This document shows positions 34,021 through 44,039 of a stretch of 64,000 nucleotides of DNA, piece by piece. Each line of letters starts with the position of its first letter. Position 1 is the stretch's first letter. The DNA is from Algoriphagus ratkowskyi (GTDB taxonomy: Bacteria; Bacteroidota; Bacteroidia; Cytophagales; Cyclobacteriaceae): positions 310,001 to 374,000 of the forward strand of contig NZ_MSSV01000004.1 in the NCBI RefSeq assembly GCF_002150505.1, written 5' to 3'. The notes under the pieces are model-generated. The model was not told where the DNA came from. It did no database searches and worked only from the letters and a program-made list of their open reading frames with translations. A program made the position numbers and the translations under genes.

Positions 34021-35397
34021 TTACTGTAAAATTAAAGCGACTGTATCTGACTTGGTACGCAATTTTAGCCAGGTAAGTAATTTATTGGTGTCGGCAGCGC
34101 TTGGTTTTTTGGTAAACTCGGCATACGCCACTAATAGCGTATCAGTAGTCTTTGAATCTAGATTACTTACTAGCGAGCGGTTCAGAGTAAATTTTTTCAA
34201 GCTAGGGTGATTGATCTTCGCTTCTTGTGCTATTTCATTGCCCAAGGCCCGAACTTGAGAATAGTTTGCTACTTCAGCTTCCAGTATGGCTATTTTTTCA
34301 TCCTTATTCTGAATAAGCATCTCATTGCGTTCATAAAGATCTTTAAGGATTTCTGAGCGAAGGATGTTCATGTCTGTTCCCCGGCTGCCACTTTGATTGA
34401 TCTGCAGTTGGGTATTATCAAAGCCTTGAATTTTTACTTTTTCCCGCAGGGACTCTATACTCTCATCCGCTAGAACTTCTCCGATCAGATTAATTTTGAT
34501 CACTCGAGGATCGGAGTAATAGGTAAATTCGGAGCTAAGTACCTGAGTTTTTGGAAATATCATTTCACTTTGAACAAAGGTTTTTGCCTGCTCTTCCCAA
34601 AATGATCGCACCACTATCCCATAGGCTAGGTATACACTAGGAACTATTGTTAATATAGTGAAAATGGTAATGTAGGTCTGAACTCGCTTTTCTTGTTTGT
34701 TGTCCATGAATTCCTTTTTCGGATATTTCATGAAGCGGACGATGAGGTAAGTCGATAGAGAGATGAAAACAGAGTTAATGAAAAACAGGTAGAATGCACC
34801 TAAGAAATAATAGGGATTCATCGTGGCTAAGCCATAGCCCGCCGTGCAGAGTGGAGGCATTAGAGCAGTGGCAATCGCCACGCCTGGAATGGCATTACTT
34901 TTCTCTTTTCTGGAGCCAGCGATGATTCCAGCAAGTCCTCCGAAGAGTGCAATTAAGACATCCCAAATTGTAGGTTCAGTTCTCGCCAAGAGCTCAGATT
35001 GAGCATCATCTAGCGGAGTGAAAGCGAAGTAAATTGAGGATGTTAAAATTGCTATAAATACAGCTACTGCGAGGTTTCTGAGGGAGCGTTTTAGCAGTTC
35101 GAAATCATTGATTCCCGCTGCCATCCCGATTCCCATAATGGGACCCATCAGGGGCGAAATGAGCATGGCTCCAATGATGACTGCCGTTGAGTTGACGTTC
35201 AATCCTACCGAAGCAACAAGAATAGCAAAGATCAAAATCCAAAGATTAGCACCTTTAAATTCTACGTTCTTCCTTACATATTCTATGGTTTCCAGTTCGT
35301 CTTCTTTGCCCTCATGTAGGTCAAATCGATCTCCGATATAAAGTAGAAATCGGATAAATTGGTTTTTGTTTTTCTTTCTAGCTTTTGGCTCCGTCAT
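34021..35397 (-). CDS. DUF389-family membrane protein
   Basis: 458 residues from ATG at 35397; an in-frame start at 35442 would add 15 residues. About six membrane segments between residues 50 and 260, with the family motifs LNVNSTAVIIGAMLISPLMG and AIATALMPPLCTAGYGLA, followed by a large soluble C-terminal region (about 270-458) that includes a coiled-coil stretch (IQNKDEKIAILEAEVANY). DUF389 proteins are widespread integral membrane proteins without an established function. No operon partner. Confidence 0.85.
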   Translation of the reverse strand: MTEPKARKKNKNQFIRFLLYIGDRFDLHEGKEDELETIEYVRKNVEFKGANLWILIFAILVASVGLNVNSTAVIIGAMLISPLMGPIMGIGMAAGINDFELLKRSLRNLAVAVFIAILTSSIYFAFTPLDDAQSELLARTEPTIWDVLIALFGGLAGIIAGSRKEKSNAIPGVAIATALMPPLCTAGYGLATMNPYYFLGAFYLFFINSVFISLSTYLIVRFMKYPKKEFMDNKQEKRVQTYITIFTILTIVPSVYLAYGIVVRSFWEEQAKTFVQSEMIFPKTQVLSSEFTYYSDPRVIKINLIGEVLADESIESLREKVKIQGFDNTQLQINQSGSRGTDMNILRSEILKDLYERNEMLIQNKDEKIAILEAEVANYSQVRALGNEIAQEAKINHPSLKKFTLNRSLVSNLDSKTTDTLLVAYAEFTKKPSAADTNKLLTWLKLRTKSDTVALILQ

Positions 35398-35442
35398 GTC
35401 TGAGTGAAAAATAAATCGCGGCAAAATAGCCAAAATCCCCAA

Positions 35443-35868
35443 TTGTTTTGAGGTGCTACAAGCCTATTTAATTACCAGAATATTCTATGGAGGGTGTAAT
35501 TTTGAGTTTTACTAGAGCTAAGCTGAGGACTCATTTATCACCACTATTATTAGTAATCTAAGCTTTATTGTTTGTGTTGTAACTAGTTGATTTAGTGTAT
35601 TATAAAGTTGGTTTAGGGTTGTCATAATTTGATTAGACTAAAAAAATTAGCCTAGTCTAAAAATTAGTTAAATGACAATTGATCTATTTGACGATTATAA
35701 TTCACTTTTTAGTTTCTGATTTAAAGAGTTTAGCGATTGCTCAGGCTTTCAGCACCTGAGTTGAATAGCAATATCTAGAATCCTCTTTGATGAAGATTGA
35801 ATTTTTGATTCAGAATTTTTTAAACTTAGCAAAATCAATTCATCCTTTTTATCATCAAAATTTACCCA
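35443..35868. other. Gene-free AT-rich region before the response regulator
   Basis: 426 bases without an ORF. An inverted repeat TTAGACTA (35633-35640) / TAGTCTAA (35653-35660) could be an operator for either neighbour. Otherwise nothing recognised. Confidence 0.4.
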
Positions 35869-36240
35869 ATGAAAGCTAGTAGCGTTCAAAAAATCCTTCT
35901 GCTCGACGATGATAGAATCCAAAAAATTTTGGTTGAGAAAAGACTTTTAAAAATTGACTCTGGTCTCGAATTTGTTTATTTCGATACTCCTAGTAAGGCA
36001 TTGGAATTTCTGAATTCAGAGTCGGTTGATTTACTTTTGGTTGATTTAAATTTACCTGAAATGAGTGGATGGGAATTTGTAAATGAAGTAGTGAAAATGA
36101 GTCCAAATTCCATAATAATTTTGCAATCCGCATCTGTCGAAAGAGTCCATATTGAGCGCGTTAATTCAGATCCAAGAATCAGTTATATTTTTGAAAAACC
36201 CCTGAGTGAATCTGACTTTAAATCAATCCTTGGACTTTGA
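35869..36240 (+). CDS. Single-domain response regulator
   Basis: 123 residues, receiver domain only. Acidic cluster DDD near 13-15, phospho-acceptor Asp in LLVDLNLPEMSGWEF (about D55), a Ser in place of the switch Thr (LQSAS) and the conserved Lys in FEKPLSE. No output domain, as in CheY-like proteins. There is no histidine kinase in the window, so its partner is unknown. It is 60 bases upstream of mlaE on the same strand but probably a separate unit. Confidence 0.9.
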   Translation: MKASSVQKILLLDDDRIQKILVEKRLLKIDSGLEFVYFDTPSKALEFLNSESVDLLLVDLNLPEMSGWEFVNEVVKMSPNSIIILQSASVERVHIERVNSDPRISYIFEKPLSESDFKSILGL

Positions 36241-36299
36241 GGTTTAATATCCTATCCTTAACAATAAATTAATTAATTTCGAGCCATCAGAATGAATAT

Positions 36300-37097
36300 A
36301 TGACTGAAAAAGCAGCAGACAGAAAGCCCCTGCTTTCAAAGAAAATAGATAAGTTTTTTGCCGGACTGGCAGATGCTTGGAATTTTGTGTTACGATTCTT
36401 CAAAGAATTATTTGTTCCTCCTTATGAATTTAAGGAGGTCATACATCAATGCTATCGTATTGGTGTGGAGTCCTTACCACTGATTTCTCTTACAGGTTTC
36501 ATTGTAGGTATTGTATTTACAAATCAATCTAGGCCATCCTTGGCAGAATTCGGAGCGACATCATGGTTACCATCATTGATTTCCATTGCAGTCGTGAGAG
36601 CTATGGGACCTTTGGTTACAGCCTTGATTGCAGCGGGTAAGGTAGGTTCAAGTATCGGCGCAGAAATAGCTTCTATGAAGGTAACCGAGCAAATCGACGC
36701 AATGGAGGTTTCGGCTACTAATCCATTCAAATTTCTAGTAGTTTCTCGCGTGATTGCTACTACCCTTATGATACCCTTACTGGTAATGTACACTGACTTT
36801 GTTGCATTGATAGGGTCTTTTCTAAGTGTGAACGCTAATGAAATGGTGAGTATGACTACTTTCTTTGTTCAGGTTTTTGAATCTATATCATTTCTTGATA
36901 TTACTTCTTCAATTCTGAAATCGCTGTTATTCGGTTTCACTATTGGAATCGTTGGTTGCTACAAGGGATATCATTCTTCCAAAGGAACAGAAGGAGTAGG
37001 TCGTGCGGCCAACGCTGCAGTAGTAATGGCCATGTTCTTGATATTTATTGAAGAGCTCTTGGTACTTCAAATCGTGAACGCAATTCGAGCATTTTAA
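36300..37097 (+). CDS. mlaE: MlaE-type ABC permease for lipid transport
   Basis: 265 residues. MlaE fold: amphipathic N-terminal helix, then five membrane segments, with signature VVRAMGPLVTALIAAGKVGSSIGAEIASMKVTEQIDAME at about 100-138 (key G-x-x-x-A-E and EQIDA elements). Works with MlaF and MlaD to move phospholipids between the inner and outer membranes, usually to keep outer-leaflet asymmetry. First gene of mlaEFD; the next starts 2 bases after its stop. Confidence 0.95.
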   Translation: MTEKAADRKPLLSKKIDKFFAGLADAWNFVLRFFKELFVPPYEFKEVIHQCYRIGVESLPLISLTGFIVGIVFTNQSRPSLAEFGATSWLPSLISIAVVRAMGPLVTALIAAGKVGSSIGAEIASMKVTEQIDAMEVSATNPFKFLVVSRVIATTLMIPLLVMYTDFVALIGSFLSVNANEMVSMTTFFVQVFESISFLDITSSILKSLLFGFTIGIVGCYKGYHSSKGTEGVGRAANAAVVMAMFLIFIEELLVLQIVNAIRAF

Positions 37098-37099
37098 TT

Positions 37100-37852
37100 A
37101 TGAGAGAAAAGGTTGTAGAAATCCGTGGTTTGGAGAAGTCTTTTGGAGACTTGGATGTACTGAAAGATGTAAATCTTGAGCTGTACAAGGGAGAGAATTT
37201 GGTTGTCTTAGGGAAGTCAGGTTCGGGTAAATCTGTTTTGATAAAAATCATGGTTGGATTACTTAAACAAGACTCTGGTTCAATGAATGTTTTGGGGAGA
37301 GAAATTTCCACTCTTAAGACAAAAGAACTGAACGAATTAAGATTGCGGATAGGATTCTCATTTCAGAACTCAGCACTTTACGATAGTATGACAGTTCGTG
37401 AGAATATGGAATTTCCGTTAGTTAGAAACGTAAAGAATCTGTCAAAGAAAGAAATTACGATGAAAATAGAAGGCTTGCTTGACAGTGTAGGTTTGCCTCA
37501 GTCCATTAATCAAATGCCTTCTGAACTATCTGGGGGTCAGAAAAAGAGGATTGGCGTAGCACGCACTTTAATCTTGGAGCCAGAAATAATGCTTTATGAT
37601 GAACCTACAGCTGGATTGGATCCGATAACCTGTGGAGAACTTAATGCACTTATTAACCAAGTAAAAGATGAGTATAACACTTCCTCTATAGTTATTACGC
37701 ACGATTTGACTTGTGCAAAGGATACAGGTGACCGTGTAGCTGTATTGCTGGACGGCGAATTTAATGCAGTAGGAACTTTCGAAGAGATATTTCCTAACGC
37801 AGAGGATCCAAGAATAAAATCATTTTACGATTATAATTTTATCAACTCATGA
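37100..37852 (+). CDS. mlaF: MlaF-type ABC ATPase
   Basis: 250 residues. Walker A GKSGSGKSVL at about 38-47, signature LSGGQKKR near 136-143, Walker B IMLYDEPTAGLDPIT near 157-171. Drives MlaE. Its stop codon overlaps the mlaD start (ATGA), so expression is coupled. No mlaB (STAS) or mlaC gene follows, usual in Bacteroidetes. Confidence 0.95.
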   Translation: MREKVVEIRGLEKSFGDLDVLKDVNLELYKGENLVVLGKSGSGKSVLIKIMVGLLKQDSGSMNVLGREISTLKTKELNELRLRIGFSFQNSALYDSMTVRENMEFPLVRNVKNLSKKEITMKIEGLLDSVGLPQSINQMPSELSGGQKKRIGVARTLILEPEIMLYDEPTAGLDPITCGELNALINQVKDEYNTSSIVITHDLTCAKDTGDRVAVLLDGEFNAVGTFEEIFPNAEDPRIKSFYDYNFINS

Positions 37853-38826
37853 GAGGCGAAAATAAAAGATCAGTGCTAGTAGGCATATTTGTCCTTGTAG
37901 GCATAGCAATCCTCGTTACGGGGGTGTTGACTCTAGGGGGTCAGCAGAAAAAGTTTGTAAAAGCGATCCAGCTTAAGGCTGTCTTTGATGACATAGGAGG
38001 ATTGCAGACGGGAAATAACATCTGGTTTTCAGGTGTGAAAATCGGTACAGTTCGGAAAATTAACTTCTACGGAGATTCTCAAGTAGAGATAGAAATGAAC
38101 GTGGAGCAAGAAGTGGTAGAATTCATCAGAAAGGATTCCAAAGCTACTATCAGCTCTGATGGTCTTATCGGAAATAAAATCATTGTGATTTACGGTGGAA
38201 CAACATTGGCCCCTCCAGTAGTCGATGGTGATAGACTAGAATCGGTAATGCCACTGGATACCGACAAAATGATGGAAACTCTTCAGGTTAACAACGAGAA
38301 TCTAGTAGAAATCACTGGTAACCTTAAAAATCTGACTAGCAAGCTTGCCGAGGGTGAGGGGATGGTTGGTGCTGCTTTGACTGATTCTTTACTTGCAGAA
38401 AGCTTTAAAGCTATAGTGAGAAATCTTGATCAAGCCTCTGTCAATAGCAATCGTATGATTAGGGAGCTCAATAGTTTTACCTCTAAGTTGAATCAAAAAG
38501 GAAATCTATTCAATGATTTGGTAACAGACACTACCATGGCTGCCGATTTGAGACAATCTATGGAGAGCCTCAAAGAAGCTGCAGCTAACTCGGAAGAAAT
38601 GACTCAAAAGCTGAGTGCAATCACTGACAAGTTTAACGATCCTAAAAATTCAGTAGGAATGCTTTTAAACGATCCAGAGTTTGCTCAAAGTCTTAAAAGT
38701 ACGCTTGAAAATGCTGATTCAGCTACGTATAATTTGAATCGTGGAATGGATGCTTTGGAATATACTTGGCCTTTCAATAAAGGATTTAAACGTAAGCAGA
38801 AGGCAGAAGAAAAGGCTAACAATTAA
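37849..38826 (+). CDS. mlaD: MlaD-type MCE substrate-binding protein
   Basis: 325 residues. One N-terminal membrane anchor (about 8-30), then an MCE domain (about 38-120) with GGLQTGNNIWFSGVKIGTV and SSDGLIGNKIIVI, followed by a long helical C-terminal region (150-310) of heptad-like repeats that may line a lipid tunnel. It forms the periplasmic hexameric ring on MlaE. Ends the operon. Confidence 0.93.
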   Translation: MRGENKRSVLVGIFVLVGIAILVTGVLTLGGQQKKFVKAIQLKAVFDDIGGLQTGNNIWFSGVKIGTVRKINFYGDSQVEIEMNVEQEVVEFIRKDSKATISSDGLIGNKIIVIYGGTTLAPPVVDGDRLESVMPLDTDKMMETLQVNNENLVEITGNLKNLTSKLAEGEGMVGAALTDSLLAESFKAIVRNLDQASVNSNRMIRELNSFTSKLNQKGNLFNDLVTDTTMAADLRQSMESLKEAAANSEEMTQKLSAITDKFNDPKNSVGMLLNDPEFAQSLKSTLENADSATYNLNRGMDALEYTWPFNKGFKRKQKAEEKANN

Positions 38827-38997
38827 GAGTACTTACGCTATACAAATAGCAAATTATCTGTCTCTTGAAATATAAAAGCAGCAAGAAATAAGTTAGACTT
38901 TTGGTTTTAGGATATTTCAATCACGTGTCTACGCTCGCCTGTCTACTCAAATAAAATAATCAAGGTGTTTGTCAAGAATGCCGATTCTATGTTAAGA

Positions 38998-40056
38998 TTA
39001 ATCTTCATCTTCAAGCCCGCGGGAAATTTTTTCGCGGGCTTCTTGTTTTTCATCTCCGTTTGCCTTCATCGTATCTGTATCATTGGCGCGGGTGAGAACT
39101 GCTTTGAGAGAAATCGGGAAATGGTCTGAACCTATCCCGTCTTGTACCTTTAAGCTAGCGACACCGAAATGCTTGCTCAAAAAGATATGATCTAATGGCC
39201 ATCTGAAAAGAGGCACTTTTGCATGGAACGTATTAAAAAGCCCTCGGCCACGTCGAGGATCAGCCATCTCCGAGTTTTTCAAAAACAACTCCGTGGTATA
39301 GCTCCATGCTACATCGTTCAGATCTCCTATCACTAACGAAGGCTTAGAGTTTTCCTTTGACTTTTTCCCAACTAGTAATATTTCCGCATCTCTTTCTGTA
39401 CTTTTTTCATTTTCACCAGGAACTGGAGGTGTAGGATGAATCGCGTAAATCGTAATTATTTCCCCATTCCGAAGCTTTATATCGATCTCAAGTGATGGAA
39501 TTTCATCATCTATAAGGTAATTTATTTCCTGACGGACTATTTCCAATCGGGTGTAAAGTAACAAACCATAGGTATTGTCTAATGGGAGTTTTATCTGGGT
39601 TGGGTAATCCTTTTCTATTTCCGAGAGGCCTTTTTCCCATGCTTTGTCCGTCTCTACAAAGAATACTAAATCAGGATCTACAGATTTCACCAGAGCAACC
39701 GCCTTGTGATAATTTGTATTATACTGATAAACATTGCCAACTAAAATATTAATACCAGCTTCTTCAGAATAAGGAACTGTGTCAATCATTTTCTTACTCA
39801 ATACTGTAAATGGCAGGACTTTTCCGACTAGGTATAATGCGCATATACCTAATAGTCCGGCCCATACGTAGTTTTTTATATTTAGAGAGCGTACAAAAGG
39901 CGCAAGCCATAGTGAAATTAGAATTACAATGATGATAAACTTTTGGAGTCTGGGATAATCAAAGATCCGAACCCACCAATAGTCAAGCTTGACCAATGGA
40001 AAAAATGTTGCGAAGATGAAAAACACACTGAATATCCGTAGTATAATGTAGCCCAT
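38998..40056 (-). CDS. Membrane-anchored endonuclease/exonuclease/phosphatase-family protein
   Basis: 352 residues. Three N-terminal membrane segments (about 5-22, 33-52 and 62-82), then an EEP domain (about 105-330) with NILVGNVYQYN, FFVETD (metal-binding Glu), VIGDLND (Asp-Asn) and the terminal DHIFLSKH...GSDHFP histidine motif. The family includes sphingomyelinases and inositol-phosphate phosphatases as well as nucleases; membrane anchoring favours a phosphodiester-lipid or external nucleic-acid substrate. A charged C-terminal tail (about 330-352) follows. Substrate unknown. Confidence 0.85.
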   Translation of the reverse strand: MGYIILRIFSVFFIFATFFPLVKLDYWWVRIFDYPRLQKFIIIVILISLWLAPFVRSLNIKNYVWAGLLGICALYLVGKVLPFTVLSKKMIDTVPYSEEAGINILVGNVYQYNTNYHKAVALVKSVDPDLVFFVETDKAWEKGLSEIEKDYPTQIKLPLDNTYGLLLYTRLEIVRQEINYLIDDEIPSLEIDIKLRNGEIITIYAIHPTPPVPGENEKSTERDAEILLVGKKSKENSKPSLVIGDLNDVAWSYTTELFLKNSEMADPRRGRGLFNTFHAKVPLFRWPLDHIFLSKHFGVASLKVQDGIGSDHFPISLKAVLTRANDTDTMKANGDEKQEAREKISRGLEDED

Positions 40057-40209
40057 GTAAAAGTTTGATTTTCTTAAGTTATATTAAAGATGAAGAATTT
40101 ACCTGTTTAATGGCAAGACTTTGGAGATCAAATACCAAAAATGGAATGTTAAGCAGAAAATTCAGGTTAAATATTAGAGCACTTTTTTTCACCAAAGACC
40201 CTTTTTATT

Positions 40210-42987
40210 ATGAAACAAGACCCATACCAGATCAAAACTACCCTAAAAACTTCAAAAGGAGAACATGCCTACTGGAGTTTAGAGAAACTAGAAGCAAGTG
40301 GTCACCCAGTAAAGCATTTACCTTTTTCTATCCGAATATTATTGGAAAATGCCTTAAGGAATTTCGATGATTTCGCGATTACTAAGGAACACTTGGATAC
40401 GCTGATCAATTGGTCACCTGAAGCATCTGATAAAGATATCCCTTTTAAACCTGCCAGAGTATTGATGCAGGACTTCACAGGAGTTCCAGCTGTAGTGGAT
40501 ATTGCATCGCTGCGATCTGAGGCTCATCGAAAAGGTAAGGATGCAAGTACGATCAATCCTCTCATTCCAGTAGATCTTGTTATAGATCACTCGGTTCAAG
40601 TAGATTATTTTGGGACAAATTACAGTTATCAGAAAAACGTAGAGAAGGAATATGAGAGAAACTCAGAGCGCTATAAGTTCCTGAAATGGGCTCAAAAGAC
40701 GTTTGATAATTTCTCCGTAGTACCTCCGGGAATGGGGATTTGCCATCAGGTTAATTTAGAATACTTAGCCCAAGGGGTAATCGAGCGCGATGGTTTGGTT
40801 TTCCCGGATTCACTAGTCGGCACGGATTCCCATACGCCGATGGTAAATGGGATCGGAGTAGTAGGCTGGGGAGTTGGGGGAATCGAAGCAGAAGCTGCAA
40901 TCTTAGGCCAGCCGATTTACTTCATTATGCCAGAGGTAGTGGGCTTAAAACTGACAGGCAAGTTGCCAGCAGGAACAACGGCTACAGATATGGTCTTGAC
41001 CATTACCGAATTACTCAGAAGAAATAGTGTGGTTGGGAAGTTTGTGGAGGTATTTGGCCCAGGTCTGGATCATTTATCAGTACCGGATCGAGCTACGATT
41101 GCCAATATGTCACCAGAGTTTGGTTGTACTATTACCTATTTTCCTATAGATGATCGAACCCTAGATTACATGGGCAAAACTAATCGCTCCGCCGATCAGA
41201 TCAAACTAGTTGAGGAGTATTGCAAAGCAAATATGCTTTGGAGAAAAGACGAAGATCTAATCAACTATAGTTCTGTGGTTGAATTGGATTTGGGGACCGT
41301 TGAAGCTACCGTTTCTGGTCCAAAACGACCTCAGGATAAAATTTTAGTACGTGATTTCAAACCGAAATTTGGAGAGCTACTTCAATCAGTTCACGGAAGA
41401 GAATATATTCCTATTGATAAAAGAGAAGAGGTTGCTCGATTTGTAGAAGAAGGTGGGGGACAAACTGAAGATCAATCTGGTACTAAAGCTCCATCTGATA
41501 CAGAGATTAAAACTAAGATTAAGAATGGTTTGAAGACTGTTTCAGTATCCCTGCATAACGATAAGTTTGAGCTGTATGATGGCTCTATTGTCATCGCCGC
41601 GATCACTTCGTGTACTAATACATCCAATCCATCAGTTATGATAGGAGCTGGTCTGGTCGCTAGAAAAGCTCGGGAATTAGGTGTGGATGTGAAACCTTGG
41701 GTGAAAACTTCCTTGGCGCCAGGGTCTAAAGTAGTAACAGATTACTTGGAAAAAGCTGAATTGCTGGAAGATTTGGAAGCGCTAAAATTCCATACCGTAG
41801 GTTATGGTTGTACTTCCTGTATCGGTAATTCAGGCCCGCTTCCCAGACACATTGCACAAGCAGTAGAGGAGAATGACTTAGTGGTGGCTTCGGTGCTTTC
41901 AGGAAATAGAAATTTTGAAGCTAGAGTTCATCCTCAGGTGAAAATGAATTACCTCATGTCGCCAATGCTGGTGGTGGTGTATGCCATTGCAGGTCGAGTG
42001 GATGTGGATTTATATAACGAGCCAATCGGTTATGATCCAAACTTGGCACCGGTATTTATGAAAGATATTTGGCCTACGGACGAGGAAATCGCCGAGGTGG
42101 CGAAGAAAGTTCTTTCTCCTGATGACTATCAAAAAAGTTACGGAGAGATCTTCGAAGGCAATGACATCTGGAAAGAATTGCAATCTGGTGAAGGGGAGAT
42201 TTATCCTTGGGATGAAAGCAGTACGTACATCAAGGAAGCGCCATTCTTCAAAGATATTTCTACTGAAGTGCCAACCGCAAAAGACATTTTGAATGCGAGA
42301 GTTCTGTTGAAATTGGGTGATTCTATTACTACAGATCATATTTCGCCGGCGGGATCATTTAGACCTGATTCTGCGGCAGGCAAATACCTGAATGGAAGAG
42401 GTGTGGAGCGACCAGATTTCAACTCCTACGGTTCGAGAAGGGGAAATGACGAAGTGATGGTTCGCGGTACCTTTGCAAATGTGCGGATCAAAAACCAACT
42501 CAGTAAACAAGAGGGAGGCTTTACAACCTATATTCCTTCTGGAGAAGAAATGAGCGTATTCGAAGCTTCTGAGAAATATATGTCAGCCTGTGTTCCGCTT
42601 GTAGTCTTGGCGGGCAAAGAATATGGATCAGGATCTTCCCGTGACTGGGCGGCAAAAGGAACCACATTGTTGGGTATTAAAGCTGTGATTGCCGAGAGTT
42701 ATGAGCGTATTCACCGTAGCAACTTGGTTGGAATGGGCGTATTGCCACTTCAGTTCTTGCCTGGAGAAACAGCCGAGAGTTTAGGCTTAACAGGCAAGGA
42801 AGAATTCAGCATTGTTGGAATTGAATCAGGGTTAACTCCAGGTCAGAAATTCGAGGTAATTGTCACTTCTGATTCTCAGGAGAAGAAAATCCAAGTGCTT
42901 TCCAGATTGGATTCACAGGTAGAGAATGCTTACTACAAGCATGGAGGAATTCTGAATTATGTGTTGAGGGATTTCTTGAAGGACTAA
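40210..42987 (+). CDS. acnA: Aconitate hydratase
   Basis: 925 residues, full AcnA/IRP1-type length. [4Fe-4S] ligand cysteines in ITSCTNTSNPSVM and GCTSCIGNSGPL; swivel-domain substrate loop YGSGSSRDWAAKG near residue 801. Converts citrate to isocitrate through cis-aconitate in the TCA cycle. It stands alone with a 150-base upstream gap. A terminator shared with the convergent TonB-domain gene follows at 43074. Confidence 0.96.
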   Translation: MKQDPYQIKTTLKTSKGEHAYWSLEKLEASGHPVKHLPFSIRILLENALRNFDDFAITKEHLDTLINWSPEASDKDIPFKPARVLMQDFTGVPAVVDIASLRSEAHRKGKDASTINPLIPVDLVIDHSVQVDYFGTNYSYQKNVEKEYERNSERYKFLKWAQKTFDNFSVVPPGMGICHQVNLEYLAQGVIERDGLVFPDSLVGTDSHTPMVNGIGVVGWGVGGIEAEAAILGQPIYFIMPEVVGLKLTGKLPAGTTATDMVLTITELLRRNSVVGKFVEVFGPGLDHLSVPDRATIANMSPEFGCTITYFPIDDRTLDYMGKTNRSADQIKLVEEYCKANMLWRKDEDLINYSSVVELDLGTVEATVSGPKRPQDKILVRDFKPKFGELLQSVHGREYIPIDKREEVARFVEEGGGQTEDQSGTKAPSDTEIKTKIKNGLKTVSVSLHNDKFELYDGSIVIAAITSCTNTSNPSVMIGAGLVARKARELGVDVKPWVKTSLAPGSKVVTDYLEKAELLEDLEALKFHTVGYGCTSCIGNSGPLPRHIAQAVEENDLVVASVLSGNRNFEARVHPQVKMNYLMSPMLVVVYAIAGRVDVDLYNEPIGYDPNLAPVFMKDIWPTDEEIAEVAKKVLSPDDYQKSYGEIFEGNDIWKELQSGEGEIYPWDESSTYIKEAPFFKDISTEVPTAKDILNARVLLKLGDSITTDHISPAGSFRPDSAAGKYLNGRGVERPDFNSYGSRRGNDEVMVRGTFANVRIKNQLSKQEGGFTTYIPSGEEMSVFEASEKYMSACVPLVVLAGKEYGSGSSRDWAAKGTTLLGIKAVIAESYERIHRSNLVGMGVLPLQFLPGETAESLGLTGKEEFSIVGIESGLTPGQKFEVIVTSDSQEKKIQVLSRLDSQVENAYYKHGGILNYVLRDFLKD

Positions 42988-42990
42988 TGA

Positions 42991-43014
42991 GCTGGAAGAC
43001 GGGAGACCGAAGAC
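42991..43014. repeat. GACGGGAGACC repeat copy after acnA
   Basis: Contains GGAAGACGGGAGACCGAAG and is identical over 24 bases to the reverse complement of 12612-12635, some 30 kb away. It begins 4 bases after the acnA stop. Confidence 0.8.
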
Positions 43015-43073
43015 CGGAGTAGCGAAATCGCTGGTGTTAGTTTCCCTGCTTTAGTTTTGAAGAATTTATATGC

Positions 43074-43102
43074 AAAACCCGTCAGAAATGACGGGTTTTT
43101 TT
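43074..43102. terminator. Bidirectional terminator between acnA and the TonB-domain gene
   Basis: Perfect 11-bp stem AAAACCCGTCA (43074-43084) / TGACGGGTTTT (43089-43099) with a GAAA tetraloop. T-run on the + strand, with the A-rich arm giving a U-run on the minus strand. Positioned between the ends of two convergent genes. Confidence 0.9.
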
Positions 43103-43105
43103 AAT

Positions 43106-43870
43106 TTAGCTCAATTTGAAACCAATAGGCACTCTCACCATGGATGTTGTTTTGTTTCCATGCATGTCAATTGGCGCGATGAAACTTGGGTTATATGCTT
43201 CGACCACTCGAATGGCTTCTTTAATCAATGGCTTATAAAGATCATCTTCATTGAGGCAGGAAATCTCCACAACTTCCCCTGCTTCGTTGACATCGAGCTT
43301 AAGTATTACCGTACCCATTTCTCTTCTATCTCTCGCTTGTTGAGGGTACTTTAGGTTTTGAGCTAGAAATCTATGGTATTCACTCATCTCATAATTAGTT
43401 TGGAGCTGCATTGGGTCTTTCTTGCTCTCAATCAATGGAGTTTCCGAATCAGCCAGATAGAATTTATAATCTTGACCTGAGATATATTCTAATCGCGAAA
43501 CTACTTTCTCTTCATCCAAGAAAACCCTGACAAAACTCCCATTGTCCACATTTTTTATTTCGCTGGAAATTAAATTCTGTAGCGTGTCATACTTAGATAT
43601 AATAGCCTCATTATAGCCCAGCTCCTCATTATATTTCTCTGTGGTTTGACTGTACAGTCGGTTTTTGAGATCATAAATTTTGGAAATGGAGGAGCTGTCC
43701 TTTCCTGTGGTTAGAATTTGATTGTATTTATGTGTTCCAAAGTTTTCATTAAGAACTGGAGTCATTCCTCCATCTAATTTGATGATTACCCTTTCTTGAG
43801 CGATAAGGCATTCCGTCACTAGAGACGTATAAAAGAATAGGCTTATTAGTATTTTACACTTGAAAACCAT
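43106..43870 (-). CDS. Exported TonB C-terminal-domain protein
   Basis: 254 residues from ATG at 43870, which places a signal peptide (VFKCKILISLFFYTSLVTEC) at the start; a longer open frame from 43945 would bury it. Residues about 180-254 match the TonB C-terminal domain: YHRFLAQNLKYPQQARDRREMGTV, VNEAGEVV and the closing MVRVPIGFKLS. The middle region is polar and lacks the Pro-rich spacer of true TonB. Such proteins may energise outer-membrane receptors or form peptidoglycan links. No TonB-dependent receptor is adjacent. Confidence 0.82.
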   Translation of the reverse strand: MVFKCKILISLFFYTSLVTECLIAQERVIIKLDGGMTPVLNENFGTHKYNQILTTGKDSSSISKIYDLKNRLYSQTTEKYNEELGYNEAIISKYDTLQNLISSEIKNVDNGSFVRVFLDEEKVVSRLEYISGQDYKFYLADSETPLIESKKDPMQLQTNYEMSEYHRFLAQNLKYPQQARDRREMGTVILKLDVNEAGEVVEISCLNEDDLYKPLIKEAIRVVEAYNPSFIAPIDMHGNKTTSMVRVPIGFKLS

Positions 43871-44005
43871 GATTGGGGCTTGAATAGTATGTTTCTCGAA
43901 ACTAATTAATCTTTTTATAAATTGAAATAGTTTTTCTGTATTCAAGCATTCAGGAGCGCTAATAGGTAAGAAGTATAAAAGCCTTTCATCCCAGAAGATA
44001 AACCT

Positions 44006-44013
44006 TATTTTTG
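44006..44013 (+). promoter_or_regulatory. pgi promoter -7 element
   Basis: TATTTTTG matches TAnnTTTG and is 26 bases before ATG 44040, giving a short leader. It argues against the earlier GTG at 44013, which would lie in the promoter. Confidence 0.55.
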
Positions 44014-44039
44014 TGACTCATTCCTATCAAAACAAACCA

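Noticed and set aside
39440..39460. GTAAATCGTAATT word matching the his-locus MITE arms
   Set aside because: It lies inside the EEP protein coding region, where the codons are well explained by the conserved protein, so the match is most likely chance.
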